Source of the DNA: Mesorhabditis belari
Lineage: Eukaryota > Nematoda > Chromadorea > Rhabditida > Rhabditidae
Direction: 5' to 3'
DNA length: 64,000 bases
Assembly (NCBI GenBank): GCA_958450365.1
Contig: CAUEEP010000211.1
Span: forward strand, 1 to 64,000
Below are positions 25,327-36,600 of the stretch, one piece after another (the stretch's first letter is position 1; the number at the start of each line of letters is the position of its first letter). The notes beneath the pieces are model-generated. The model saw only the letters and a program-made list of their open reading frames with translations, ran no database searches and was not told where the DNA came from. Both the position numbers and the translations under genes were made by a program.

Positions 25327-26100
25327 CAGTCGAACTTCGATATGGCGAACTCCGTGTTTGGTTCCGGTTAAACAAAACGTTGAGAAACAAGCTTCGAAAC
25401 AACGAACGTTTTCTGGATAAATTACCGTAGACTTAATTTCCTATCACGAATTCTTTGCTGATATCTGGATAAAGCGGAATGGATTTCAGAAGCAATCGAT
25501 GATGGAGGAGTCACAAAAAGGGCACGACTCAAGACGAGCAAGTACGAGCTTATTGAGAAAGGAGTGCTTACTTGGTTGAAACAAGCTCGAAGCCAAAACG
25601 AATGCGTGGATGAAAACATACTTCGTGAAAAAACGATGGAGTTGGCAAGAATTAAGGGAGTTACTGATTTTCAAGCGAGTGGCGGCTGATTGAACAAATT
25701 TAAGAAGCGACACAGAATTGTTTTTCGAGCACTACAAGGAGGAGCTGCCGAGGATAAATCATGGATGATAGGTGAATTATTTGAGAACTATCTTAGAAAA
25801 TGGAGCCAAAAGTTCAATCGGAAGATTCTACTTTTTCTTGATAATTCCCATGCTCATCCAAAACTCGTTTGATCAAACATTCGACCGCAATTCTTCCTTC
25901 CAAATACGACAGCTGCTATTTAGCCGAGGGATATGGGAGTTATCAAAAATCTCCAAGTATCGAGGCTTTTTGATGAAGCGGAGTATCAACGCAAACCTTT
26001 TGGAGAGTTGAGCGAGATTGAGCCGAGCCGAGATGGATAGACGCTCGGCTACTCCACGCATCACATCTTCGGTCGGCATTTGGATTATCTCCTAAAGAAG
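25327..26100 (+). mobile_element. pogo/Tigger-like transposon remnant
   Basis: Begins TA|CAGTCGAACTTCGATATGGC, a pogo/Tigger-type terminus. The translation gives a CENP-B-type DNA-binding segment (KYELIEKGVLTWLKQARSQN, KTMELARIKGV, LNKFKKRH) and then the DDE_1 motif ILLFLDNSHAHPKL. Further on, in another frame, comes a decayed NTT..I.P.DMGVIKNL segment. An in-frame TGA near 25,689 replaces the Trp expected in GGWLNKF, at least one frameshift follows, and no right terminus is found. Dead and truncated at the 3' side. Confidence 0.82.
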
Positions 26101-26358
26101 GAGGCTTAATATTGTACGTAGAAGTGACTCTTTCTGATATTTATCAAATCCGGGTTTAAATTAAGACACCAGTAAAAGAAGAAACCGAATCGAGAAGAGA
26201 AGTTGAGAAAGAAATGAATTTGAAAAGAAATGAATTTGAAAAAGAAATTCAGATTAGATGGAGGCGTATGCAAATTTTAATATGTAAATTTGGCCATCAG
26301 ATATCAATTAAAACTCAGTGAAATGAGAAAAAACTTATTGGAAGACAAAACTAATCAA

Positions 26359-27366
26359 TCAAGGAGAAACACAAAAAAGGCCCAGATTATTGATGAGGAA
26401 TTGATCTCCATTGTGAATATTCTCAAAAATGGGATCATTTTGGTCAAACTGACAACCATTCAATCTCTGAATTCGGCCACCGGCACAAAAATTCGCGAAT
26501 TCTCGTCGAATCCTTTCCGTTTTCGGCGATTCCTCTCGAATAGGCCTAACCAAGTGATTTTCTCTCATAAAATCGAGAAGTTGCTCTTTCAAGTTCTCCA
26601 CTCTTTCCCATGAAACCATGAAAAAGAAAGAAATCGGTTTTTCCGTGACCAGAATGGAATCTCGAAGGAATTTCTTCACATTTTCCCTGAATTTTTCCAA
26701 AAGTGATCCAAAAATGACAGTCTTTGCTTTGAAGATAATATTTTTCCAATATTGTTCCTCATTTTGCCGTTCAATTGTCCCGATTGGCATTTCAAAATCA
26801 CTACCAAGATTCATTGAGATTTGGGATAGGATTTGCGGATGAAAATCCCTGAATAACCATTTTAAATTATGTGATTTCGTGATTGCTAAAGGGAATTCGA
26901 AATTCTCGATGAATTTCACTCGAATCGGCATTTCCCCGAAAGTTTCCTCGTTCAGGGACGCGTGAAAGTTTCTGACAAAGCGAATTTTCGAGAATAGATT
27001 CCCGAAAACGTGGTCCCTTTTTTCGTAGTTGAAAGTCCATTTTTGCACGTTATACCTTTGAAGGGTAAACTCTTCAATATCGAATCGTTTTCTTATATAA
27101 TCATATTTGAAATAGATTCTCTTTTGCCAATTTTCAATTCTTATTGCTTTCTTTTTCACGTAAAGCTCCCCTTGCGAACAATATGTCTGGCTCATCCAAA
27201 AGTCGACAAATTCGAGCGACTTTTCGTGAAATGGTCCATGGAATAAAATGAACAAACGAAGGGATTTGTTGATTGAGAGAAATTTTAGAGAATCGGGAAA
27301 AGAAACTTTTGAAAAAATCGAAGATTGGAGGGAAATCGGGAGGTGATTTAGGGGGAAATGTAGCAT
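26359..27366 (-). CDS. intronless nematode F-box-like protein
   Basis: A single open frame of about 335 codons. The first ATG in the long frame is at 27,366, and the frame is also open upstream without another ATG. The N-terminus FPLNHLPISLQSSIFSKVSF followed by LKFLSINKSLR fits an F-box (LPxxL...IF...S...LR), the Skp1-binding module of SCF ubiquitin ligases. The rest is a diverged, aromatic-rich C-terminal region without a recognisable domain, typical of fast-evolving nematode F-box families where it binds substrate. The lack of introns contrasts with all neighbours and could mean retroposition. A family-level guess only. Confidence 0.55.
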   Translation of the reverse strand: MLHFPLNHLPISLQSSIFSKVSFPDSLKFLSINKSLRLFILFHGPFHEKSLEFVDFWMSQTYCSQGELYVKKKAIRIENWQKRIYFKYDYIRKRFDIEEFTLQRYNVQKWTFNYEKRDHVFGNLFSKIRFVRNFHASLNEETFGEMPIRVKFIENFEFPLAITKSHNLKWLFRDFHPQILSQISMNLGSDFEMPIGTIERQNEEQYWKNIIFKAKTVIFGSLLEKFRENVKKFLRDSILVTEKPISFFFMVSWERVENLKEQLLDFMRENHLVRPIREESPKTERIRREFANFCAGGRIQRLNGCQFDQNDPIFENIHNGDQFLINNLGLFCVSP

Positions 27367-27411
27367 TTGGGGGTGGATAGGTGAATGTTTAATGAGAAAT
27401 AGCTTTTGCAA

Positions 27412-27898
27412 ATGTTTCTTTTAACGGAAAAATATAGACAGATGGCCAAGAAGAATTTCCCGCGCTTTGGGGGCAATTCCTGATTGGGCAGATGTGTTTT
27501 TACAATTTTTACTTTTTATGCAATTTGACTTGTTTACCGTTGTCCTAGACGAGTTCTAAAAATAGTAAATGAGTGCTACTATTAGAGAGATTTCCGTACT
27601 CTCACGAATCCACAATTTCGCAACGATTTATCAATCTTCCTGAAAATATTTACAAGCAGAAACACTATAAAAAACAACACAATTTGGGCAAAATCTTCAT
27701 TTTACCCCAAAAAAACAATAATTCCACAAACAATTTGAAATTCAAAGTTTAACGACACTAAAGTAATCTAAAACCCGATAGAACATGAGAAATTAACAGG
27801 AAAACTTGGATGTTCTAATATAAAACCCTATCTCTAAAAGAATTCGACCACTAACTAACTTTAAAATCTAAAAACTAAAAGCCCTACTAACCTATAAC
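27412..27898. other. intergenic, no gene seen
   Basis: About 490 bp between the 5' side of the F-box-like gene and the 3' end of the DMAC2-like gene. AT-rich with A-runs. No ORF, repeat pair or RNA gene recognised. Confidence 0.5.
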
Positions 27899-30096
27899 CT
27901 ACAAATTTCCTTGTTTTTCGATCAATTTCTTTGGTGGGGAGGTTTCTTGATCGGCAATCTGAACGAATTAAATCTTAGCAATTATTTTTAACATTCGGAA
28001 ATCGGTTTCTAATCATGCATGTTACTCGTAGTACTCAACTAATTGTAAGATACTTGTCGATCAAGTAAATCTCACCTCTTTGCTAAATTTGATCATTTCA
28101 CTTTGTAGTATACTCTTCCATTCTTCTCGTTCATCCAAATTCGGCGGTAATCTCAATGTTCTTTTCTCTTTCGGCAACATTTTCGGGTCGACCGGTATCG
28201 AGTCTTCCGTCAATAGCTTGGCCTCGTGTTGCAGGATTCGTTCAACCTAGAGATAGATCTTTTAGTTATTGATCGTTAGCTCTTGCTTCTAAGCTTCTTT
28301 ATCGAAAAAACTCAAAAATCTCACTTGTTCTCCCCATAAATGTCCACTTGGTGATCCAAGTAACATATGCCTCAATTTTCCACCCGATAATCGATCCAAT
28401 TTCTCGAATTCCACCTCATCCATTTCGGGGATTTCCCTTAATGGAAATTTTGAATCAAAAGAGAAACCTTCTAATTGTTTACCTTCTAATAGTTGATGTC
28501 ATAATGGGTCGATCCTCATCATCAACAGCTGTTCTTTCGTTAATCGAGCCATTCAAGTAAAAGAGGCGGCCATTATCGTCTTCAGCAAAGGCGTTTCCTA
28601 AAATTTTTCGGTTAGTTAGCTAAAAGCTATGATAGAGTTAAAGACTAGAGTAGCAAAACTAACCTCTAGCATCTTGTACCACTCTCGGATTTTCCAAAAG
28701 TCTCGTCTCAGCCTCCAAATTCTCCATTTGTTCCACATAGTCAACGCCGAGTACCGTCAAATTTGGAATCGCTTCTTCAAGTAGGAGAGCTGCTTGACCA
28801 AGATCCTAAATAGTTAAGGATTTTGATTTTTATAAATTAAACCCCACTTTAACATGTGACAGTCCTTCAAGGCGCAAATAACGCAATTTGTTCAAATGCT
28901 TTAAACCCATTAGACCTGAAAATTGGTAAAGTTACTGTTAAAGTTTGTTCACTAACCTTTTGCACTGATTTTATAACAACCGGACAAATCGAGCATCTCC
29001 AAATTTGGCATACTTCCTAAATCAAAGTAGATTTAGAAACTTTATCCAAACAGACCTCCAATTTTTCCCATTACCCAATCATCGATGTATTCACAATTGG
29101 CAAGTCGTAGCATTCGTAAATGACTTAAATCGTGAAGGTTTTCAAATCCTGAATAAAAACATGAAAATATCCAGTATTTTTATAAACCTTCAAACATCAA
29201 CTCAGTGCCAGATGCATCAATGGCTTCAATGAAGAGACCCGGGACTTTACGGCCAGGAAGACTGTAGCCCTGAAAAGAAAATGTTGTATTTCACTAAAAA
29301 GTCAGCATAAGAGTATGTGGGTCCATTATATAATATCTTTTTAAACATTCTCCTAACCAAATCCCACCTTTTTATCTCTTTTATACCAAATATCGTCATC
29401 CAGAAATTTTATCGCCGCTCCTCGATGAACAAGAAAGTGAGCTGCCGCCAAGTCGGGACCAAGGAAAAGTAATCTTTCAGGGATCATTCTAAAATTGAAA
29501 TTGAAATACGAAAGCTGTAAACTTAAACAATTTGTGAAATCTTTATTTTAGGACGAAATTCTCACCTCTGATCATATTGCAAATGTTGAAAATGGGTGTA
29601 TCTCTTGAAACGTCGAATATTGTCAAATGAGTGATCAAGGTAGCGCATTTGAGTGTGATTTGTGTGCAAATCAACCGGAAAAGCTCCCGTCTCCTTCCTC
29701 GTCATATCGGCCAAATCTTTTGGTGGCATGACTAAAGAAAAGTTTAAGCAGGAAAGTGTTGAAAAGAGCTCACCATCTTCAGGTTTTTCTGGTGTCAAAT
29801 ACATATCACCAAATCGTCGATGATTCTTCATTCGTTGTTTCTGATCATAATCGCCTTTCATCTCGTTTTCGAGCTCTTGCCATCTAAAATTGATTAATCA
29901 GTGAGATAAAATTAATAAAACAAATCTAATAATATATTTTAAAGTTTAAAAAAAGCTAGTTGAGTCTTTTATCCAAAGTTTTCTAGATAGGTTCATCGAA
30001 ATACCTCATAAATCGTGGCCATTTGTGTACCCATGCCTGTTTTCGTCTCGTTTGAATGATCGCCGGAATCCTCAAATGGATAAACGATTTTTTCAT
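27899..30096 (-). CDS. DMAC2: DMAC2/ATP5SL-like mitochondrial complex I assembly protein
   Basis: Eleven to twelve exons on the minus strand. The N-terminus MKKSFIHLRIPAIIQTRRKQ is basic and amphipathic, a mitochondrial presequence. Then come FLGPDLAAAHFLVHRGAAIK, PGLFIEAIDASGTELMFEG, and LRR-like NLHDLSHLRMLRLANCEYID and MPNLEMLDLSGCYKISAKGL. This is the order of the ATP synthase subunit s-like/DMAC2 family, which in mammals helps assemble the distal membrane arm of complex I. The C-terminal extension (EFEKLDRLSGGKLRHMLLG to QGNL) is less familiar. TTAAATTTCAG lies two bases before the ATG and looks like a trans-splice site. GFER ends 260 bp upstream on the same strand, so the two probably form a two-gene operon of mitochondrial function. 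Confidence 0.85.
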
Positions 30097-30356
30097 GCCT
30101 GAAATTTAACCATTTTGGGAGAAAAGTCGACAATTTAAATGAGCACAATAACAAGAATGATTCAATTAGACCAAAATTGAGCAATCACCGACAACAATAA
30201 CCTTATAACAACATGAATTAACTTTAAAGCTGACTAAATTGCTATAAAAAAAATCACAAAAACCTATACAATACACTAAAAATGAATAACTTATGCTAAG
30301 ACTAGACACCAAGTCACAAAAACCGAATCTTCACCTATTCACCTCGAAATTTCCCC

Positions 30357-30854
30357 TCAAAAGTCACACGATCCATCTTTCCATCCATCTCTCCACCGTT
30401 CAAACACTTTCGCGCAATCGAATTTCGGTCTTCCTAGCTTATCATTTACTTTATTGTGCAATTCGCACATCCATTCGGCGAATTCCTTCCTTGACTCCAA
30501 TTTCGGCGGATCTTTCTTCAAATCATCGCGTAGATCTTTCGCACAAAAGTCGCACGGATACATTTTCCCCAAATTTTCCATAAAACTCGACGCATTATTT
30601 TTATCGTTATCGTTCGGTTTCTCCGGGTAATAGACCGACATGGTGTGCAATAATGTCCACGTGCTTCTTCCCAATTCATCTTTGTCAGCTGGGCAAGCTT
30701 TGGCTTGTATTTCTTCAGTCGTCGTACTCGGTTGATTGCTTTTTTCCTGTTCTTTGGCTCGTTTCTGGGCGATTTTCCCGGCTTTTTGCATCAAATCCTC
30801 GACCGAAACGCAGGCACGACATGGTTTTCCGTCAGGTCCAATGTAGTGATCCAT
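30357..30854 (-). CDS. GFER: FAD-linked sulfhydryl oxidase ALR/ERV1 (GFER)
   Basis: Sulfhydryl oxidase of the mitochondrial intermembrane-space disulfide relay. It re-oxidises the Mia40 receptor and passes electrons to cytochrome c or oxygen. An uninterrupted 165-codon frame. It has the shuttle motif CRAC (residues 12-15), the FAD-domain WTLLHTMSVYYP (66-77), the active-site YPCDFCAKD (CxxC 101-104) and a structural Cys pair (130, 147) near the FAD-binding CELHNKVNDKLG. ATG 30,854 is preferred over in-frame upstream codons because TTTTTTCCAG ends directly before it. It sits upstream of DMAC2 in the same orientation. Confidence 0.95.
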   Translation of the reverse strand: MDHYIGPDGKPCRACVSVEDLMQKAGKIAQKRAKEQEKSNQPSTTTEEIQAKACPADKDELGRSTWTLLHTMSVYYPEKPNDNDKNNASSFMENLGKMYPCDFCAKDLRDDLKKDPPKLESRKEFAEWMCELHNKVNDKLGRPKFDCAKVFERWRDGWKDGSCDF

Positions 30855-30864
30855 CTGGAAAAAA
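30855..30864 (-). promoter_or_regulatory. probable trans-splice acceptor of GFER
   Basis: Read on the minus strand, TTTTTTCCAG immediately precedes the ATG. There is no upstream exon before the palindromic repeat at 30,926. Confidence 0.5.
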
Positions 30865-30925
30865 GGCAAATTAGTAAAAGACTAGAAAGACCATGAAAGA
30901 TAGGCTTTGAAAGTACAAGGAAACA

Positions 30926-31148
30926 GGGGTAGGCTAATTTGCGCAACTAGGTCATTTGCGCAACTCGCCATAACTTTCTCCTAAGTCGGTCAATCTCTAT
31001 GTTTTTGGTTTCATTTTGTAGATCTCAATAAGTGCAACAAAATGAAAAAAAAATCATAAAGATTGGCCGACTTAGAAACAAAGTTATGGCGAGTTGCCCA
31101 AACGATCCAGTTGCGCAAACGACCCTGTTGCGGAAATTAGCCTACCCC
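30926..31148. repeat. palindromic fold-back element, GGGGTAGG/CCTACCCC family
   Basis: A near-perfect inverted repeat starts GGGGTAGGCTAATTTGCGCA and ends with its inverse. The hairpin is centred on TAGATCTCAATAAGTGCAAC. Related copies lie at 37,043-37,297 and 42,440-42,690, with a fragment near 16,940. It has no ORF and looks like a MITE. Confidence 0.85.
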
Positions 31149-31547
31149 AACAAAGATTTTCAAATTGAATTTAAAAACGCCTATAAATCTAAAGTGATTC
31201 AGTTAACGAATTTGCTTTTAATACTTAATTTCTGTCAGGCAATTGACGAAATTTGATTTCAGCTCTAGAAACAACGCAACTGTACAAATGACGTCGAATT
31301 CGTGGCGTATAAGTGCAAGTTCTTTGAGAATAAATCAAAGTCGAGTAACTAAAGCAAAAGTTTTCATCTTTCTTCAAGTATTGCGTAAATTATAGCGTTA
31401 GTACAGTTTTAAACAACAATTCATCCGTATTTTATGGGCAATCAATAGATTTTGCGTAAAAACTTTGATGATTCATGTTTTTTTATTTTGTTTTCTAGGT
31501 TATGCCCAATTCTTTATTTTAAACCTTAATTTTAGTGAAGCCGGGAG

Positions 31548-32764
31548 ATGGATGTTAATCTAACGGCGATGCTTCGCGCAAGACAACTCTTCACGCTGGT
31601 TCGAGGATTGAAAAGATATCCATTTCCGGCAACTTTTGAAAGTGAGTTCATTTATGGTTTAAATTAATGAGTTTAAGTTTAACTACTTAACAACTTACCA
31701 TAACTTTGAACTATCTCTGGTAAATTATTTGTTTAGATGTTACATTTCCACCCGATGGTCAACTCAGATTAGCCAAGATGCCCAAAGAGCCGACATACGA
31801 TCCAGAAAAGGGAGAGGAAAAATACAAGACATCGAAAAGGACAATCTGGGGGAGAGGAGTTGAAGAGGTTTGTGTCAATAGCAAGTGGATAAATTTATGC
31901 TGGAGTAGATGAAGCACTCTTTCTTTTGTATAGTGTTTTCTTTAGATTCACACCGAGTTGGTCCACGAACAATATGGGCTAGCCGCTGTTTCTGGAGGAA
32001 TGATTTCCGCTGATGATTTTGATTTCCTACAGGCAAGTTTTTTTACGTTACTCCGATATTTATAGTCGCGTACTGCCAAGTACTAATAAGTAAAATTGTA
32101 TTAAATTTTGAGCCACTACTTATCTAAATCATATTCATTTTTAGGATCGTGTCAACAAAAATCTCATCGATAAACAGTTTGCGATTTGGCGAGTGGATCC
32201 TCCATGGCTACCGCGGACAAAGAAAGCACAGGTATTAGAAAAGCTAATTAGAAGAAATTTACTATTTGAATTTAGGGTACTCGACTCGGTGGTGGAAAAG
32301 GATCAATTCATCACTACGTGACACCAGTGAAAGCGAAACGGATAATCCTGGAGATTGGTGGACATATTACGGAGATTGAAGTAAGTTATTGGCTTTTGAG
32401 TATGTTATCCAATTATTCTTTTTTAGGCTCAAGCTTTTCTCCTTTATTTATGCGAGCGCTTCAAGTTTCCCGTCGAATTTGTGAGTCAAAAAATTTTGGA
32501 GGAACGACGAGTAAAAGAGGACTTCATTCAAAGACATAATCAGGTTCGTTTGTTTGTTAAGTTCTCCACAATCGCCAATATATTTATGAGTCAAGCTTGC
32601 ACACCTTCTCCATATAAACATTCTTTTTATTACGGATTTAATTTACTGTATAGAATTCCTTTTAGAATCGCTTCAATTGGGACATCATGATGAAGTATAA
32701 TATGCAGAACTGCACAAGTTGGCTTTCACCGTACGATCTCGAATGGAAAGGAAAATATAAATAA
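31548..32764 (+). CDS. mrpl-16: mitochondrial large-subunit ribosomal protein uL16m
   Basis: Seven exons: 31,548-31,641, 31,737-31,867, 31,946-32,032, 32,145-32,231, 32,276-32,380, 32,427-32,543 and 32,666-32,764. The L16 signature GTRLGGGKGSIHHYVTPVKA is intact, followed by KRIILEIGGHITEIEAQAFL. The Arg-rich leader MLRARQLFTLVRGLKRYPF suits mitochondrial import. In-frame ATGs at 31,548 and 31,569 are both possible, and the second gives the cleaner presequence. Intron 3 starts with GC (CAG|GCAAGT): only that donor joins FLQ to DRVNK in frame. The gene stands alone on the + strand, upstream of a long AT-rich gap. Confidence 0.93.
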
Positions 32765-33642
32765 TTGCTTTTGTTTACTAGGTTTAGTTTTTTGCTAGTT
32801 GAAAAATTGTAAATATTTTCTTTGTTATTTGAATATCGATTTTGTTGGTACTTTGTCTTTTTACATAAGAAATAAAATTATATATCTGCATTCGATTTTT
32901 GTCTGTTTTAAAACATTGAAAAAAATTCCGAAAAGGGATGAATTATTACAAAAATCGTTCTTGTCGAAAATCTAAGTGCTCAAGTTTCAGTTTCATCCTC
33001 AGAAATTTTATTTGAATTCCGAAACTTGTTCAAAAGAAACCTGTTCTTGATAACAATTTTGACAATGACCCTTAGAACCTTGAGCCCTGTACAAAATTGT
33101 AGTTATACAATAAAAAAAAGTAACACATCTATTCGGTGTGCCATCTCACAAACTCTATCGTTTTGGACTTCGATCAAAATGTAACTAATCAAAATAAGTC
33201 GAAATAACTTTCAAAAACTTAACCAAGATTTATTTGTAAAACTGTGCATGTACATGATAACAAGTTATAAAATTTCGATCAATTCAAGGGAAAAAAAACA
33301 GATTGAGAATAACAATGTTAAAGTTGAAAAACAGAATTTCGTTTTTCTAAAACGTTTTTTTTTTTCGAAAGCTATCATATCTTTCTTTTGCTTGCAATAG
33401 TTAGCAATCTTTAATTAAACAGTATTCCATAAAGTAATCTTTATCCAGCTAATGATCAAAGGATTGAAACACATTAAAAGAACAAACTGAAGAGATGAAA
33501 TTATTCAAAATTTAAGTTTCAGTAAAATTAATGAAAGAAATTGTTCATTAGTCTATTGGAATCGAATGAAATGGTCTATTTTTACAAAAAAAACTCAGAT
33601 GAAAAGTCGATTTTCCAATATTTTTTGAGTAAAAACCTCCCT
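32765..33642. other. AT-rich convergent intergenic region
   Basis: About 880 bp between the 3' ends of uL16m (+) and TRIM-like gene B (-). Poly-A and poly-T runs, an AATAAA-type signal near 32,871, no ORF of interest and no clear repeat pair. Confidence 0.5.
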
Positions 33643-36600
33643 TCAACTAGTCTCCACTTCCGCCAAGAGCTTCTGTAAATTTTGTATTTGCAGATCTGTT
33701 ACTAACAAGTTTCCAGTATTCAACTACGATCATTTACCGTAAATACTTTAATCGTACTCCAACCCCCTCGTACAGTCGCGTAGTCGCAAAAGTTTTTTTA
33801 GTATTTAATTTTTTTCAAAGCGCCCGTACTTTCAAAAAATGCGTCTTTGGTATCAAAAAATAGCTGAAATTCAGGGCTATTTTTTGATACCTAAGCGCGC
33901 ATTGTAGCATAAACCAGTGCCGAGAAAAACTCGTTCAAAGCTAGACTACACAACACTCCGCACCGTCATTATGGGGCTGGGGTACTATTACAGTATTTAC
34001 GGTAGGTGTCTTTTTATATTTTTTCTATTGTCACCATAATTTTCATCTCGAATCCCCGTAAATGCGGCACAAAACTCTCGCAAATCTCCTCGTAACGAGT
34101 CATCAATTCACTCAAAATTCGCTCAAAATTCAATTTTTCATTTTTTCAATTCATTTACACAACCTGAATTCTCGATGAAATCTTTGGATTTCCTCGAAAT
34201 TCTCGATTTCCTCCATCATTTTCATTTTGATGAGCATTTTCTGAAAGTTAAAACTTAACTTAACTTAACTTCATTTTGTAAACACTATTTCTGGTGCAAT
34301 GAATTAGAGAATTCACAGTGTCAGAAAGGAACCAAATAGGGACTAAATAAGAGCTAAATAAGAGCTAAATAAGAGCTAAATAAGAGCTAAATAAGAGCTA
34401 AATAGGAACCAAATAGCAACCAAATAGGAACCAAATAGCAAACAAATAGGAACCAAATAAGAATCAAACGGTTGCGTTCATCAAACTTTGTTTCTCTTTG
34501 TCAAGGCTTTACTCACCTCTTCAAATTGAGCAATTCTCTCCGAAATTTGCTCACTCAATCCCGGGAAAAGCTCTTTCGAATAAGTATGCAGACAATTCGT
34601 CACAGCTTTCCCCAACTCGTCTTTCATTTTCACTGCCTAAATTGAGATTACAAAATCAATTTGTAAACGTAGCCTTTCTAGTGCACTAAATTCTTCGTTT
34701 TTCTTGGCAACAACATGAAAAGTGAGAAAATTACTACTAGTGTACCAGAAAGTTTACATGCAATCGTACAAAGTACATCGTCAAACTAAACCTCGATCAC
34801 TGTAAGTTCCCTGATCAAATGGTGTCGATGACCTCGAAACATACATGTTCCACAAACCTGGAAAAGTATTCAGTCGCTATAGTCTACGCTCTGCCACAGT
34901 ATACCAAAGTAAAAGTATTCAATGAATGCTCAACTTTATAAAAATATGACAACAAGAAATATGTTGTGCGAGCACAAAGAACTAGTCAGCACTTTTTGAA
35001 AAAAAAAACCAAAGTGGTTGTACTTGTGAGGTCTGGCTCTGGAAAGGAGCGAGAAACAAAAAAAACCAAAAAAAAACTCGAGTGTTTTCCTCGCAAGTAA
35101 TCCACAAACTTGAAAAAATTTACCGTTCTTGCGAAAAAATTTGAGGAATTGGACAGGAATGCGAGCTTTTTTCGTGTTTCAAAAAAAAAGCTCTAAAAAG
35201 CCAACCTTAATCAAAACAAAGCCCTAAAAACCTAACATCAAAAGATGTTTTTCTGGGTGATTTTAGGGTGTAGAATTTAAGATTTTAACATATTTGCTGT
35301 AGAACTCTAGCTGTAGCCTGTAGAACGTATTTGAAAGTGAAAAGAGAATAAGGTTAAATTAAAGAAAATTGTCGATTTGTATAACTACGTTTGTTTGCCT
35401 CCACAAGTACCACTTGGCCACGGCTTCAACGAATTAGATCCGCGAGCAGCCCGCTAAGAGCTAAAGCAACAAACTTTCAAAATGCTAACGAAACTTTAGA
35501 CGCTTATAACTCCTGGCAGATTGTCACTTAGCAAAAACGGAATACATATTCGGAATTAGCATAAAATTCAGCGTTAAATGGTATAGATCGCATAGCATTT
35601 GACAGGCTCAGTATTGAATAAAGTGTGTTGAATTGAAGAACTCACATTAAATCCTATGTTTTTTGGCCTTTAAACTATTAAAAAAAAGCTTGTAGAAAGC
35701 TTAAAGAAGCTTGAAGAAGCTTAAAAAAAGCTTAAACTTATCAAAGCTGAGTTGAAAGATCGATTAAAAACAAAAACAGCATCCAAAATAACGGATAATG
35801 AGCTAGACAGTTCCCTTGATAGAATAATCAAATCCATAGCCAGTTCATGCAGTCAAAAACTCACATGATATTCAGTGATTGGCCCACGACGTGGCGAAAT
35901 GATTCTTTTGAAGATATTCGCTCGATTTGGTCCTCTTGTGAAATCGGAAACTTTCTCGACGAGATAATTGCTGATTCGTCGGGAAAAGCTGGCGGCTCGA
36001 ATGTGTTCATTTGACTGAATATCTTTTAAGCTTAACTGTCGACTAACAGTATCTTTATGCCACGGTTTCTAGGCTATAGTTTGACTTAGCTCTGTCTGAC
36101 TTAGCTCTAGCTCAAAATGCTCAAGACCAAAGCCTTGCCTACATTAGCATTTACAGTTTGCCATGGCTGTTTCTCGAGGTTAGACCCTGGCTAGGCTACA
36201 GAATCTTCAGGACCAAGGTGAGACCAGATTTCCCTCCCAGAAATCAGGTCCTAATACGAAGGGTGCCTTATCGACTGTACACTATCACTTTTGCAATAAA
36301 TTTCCCACTCACCCCATTGTCACATGTCACACATCCGTACATCTTGTCAATCGTTGCCTGTAAATTTATTGTAAGAAGTATTTTTGGTTTAATAAACCTT
36401 ACACTTTCCTCACATTGAATACACTTTTTTAAGCCAAGCTTTGAGAATTCGAATTCCTCGATCATTTGTGGGAGTTCATTGAGAAATTCTGAAAATTTTT
36501 CAAATTACAGATACTACTTATCTTTTGATTATCATCATTATTATCGTAATCCTGATGGAGATGTCGTAACCCTGATGGAGATGTGCTTAGATTTTGTAAA

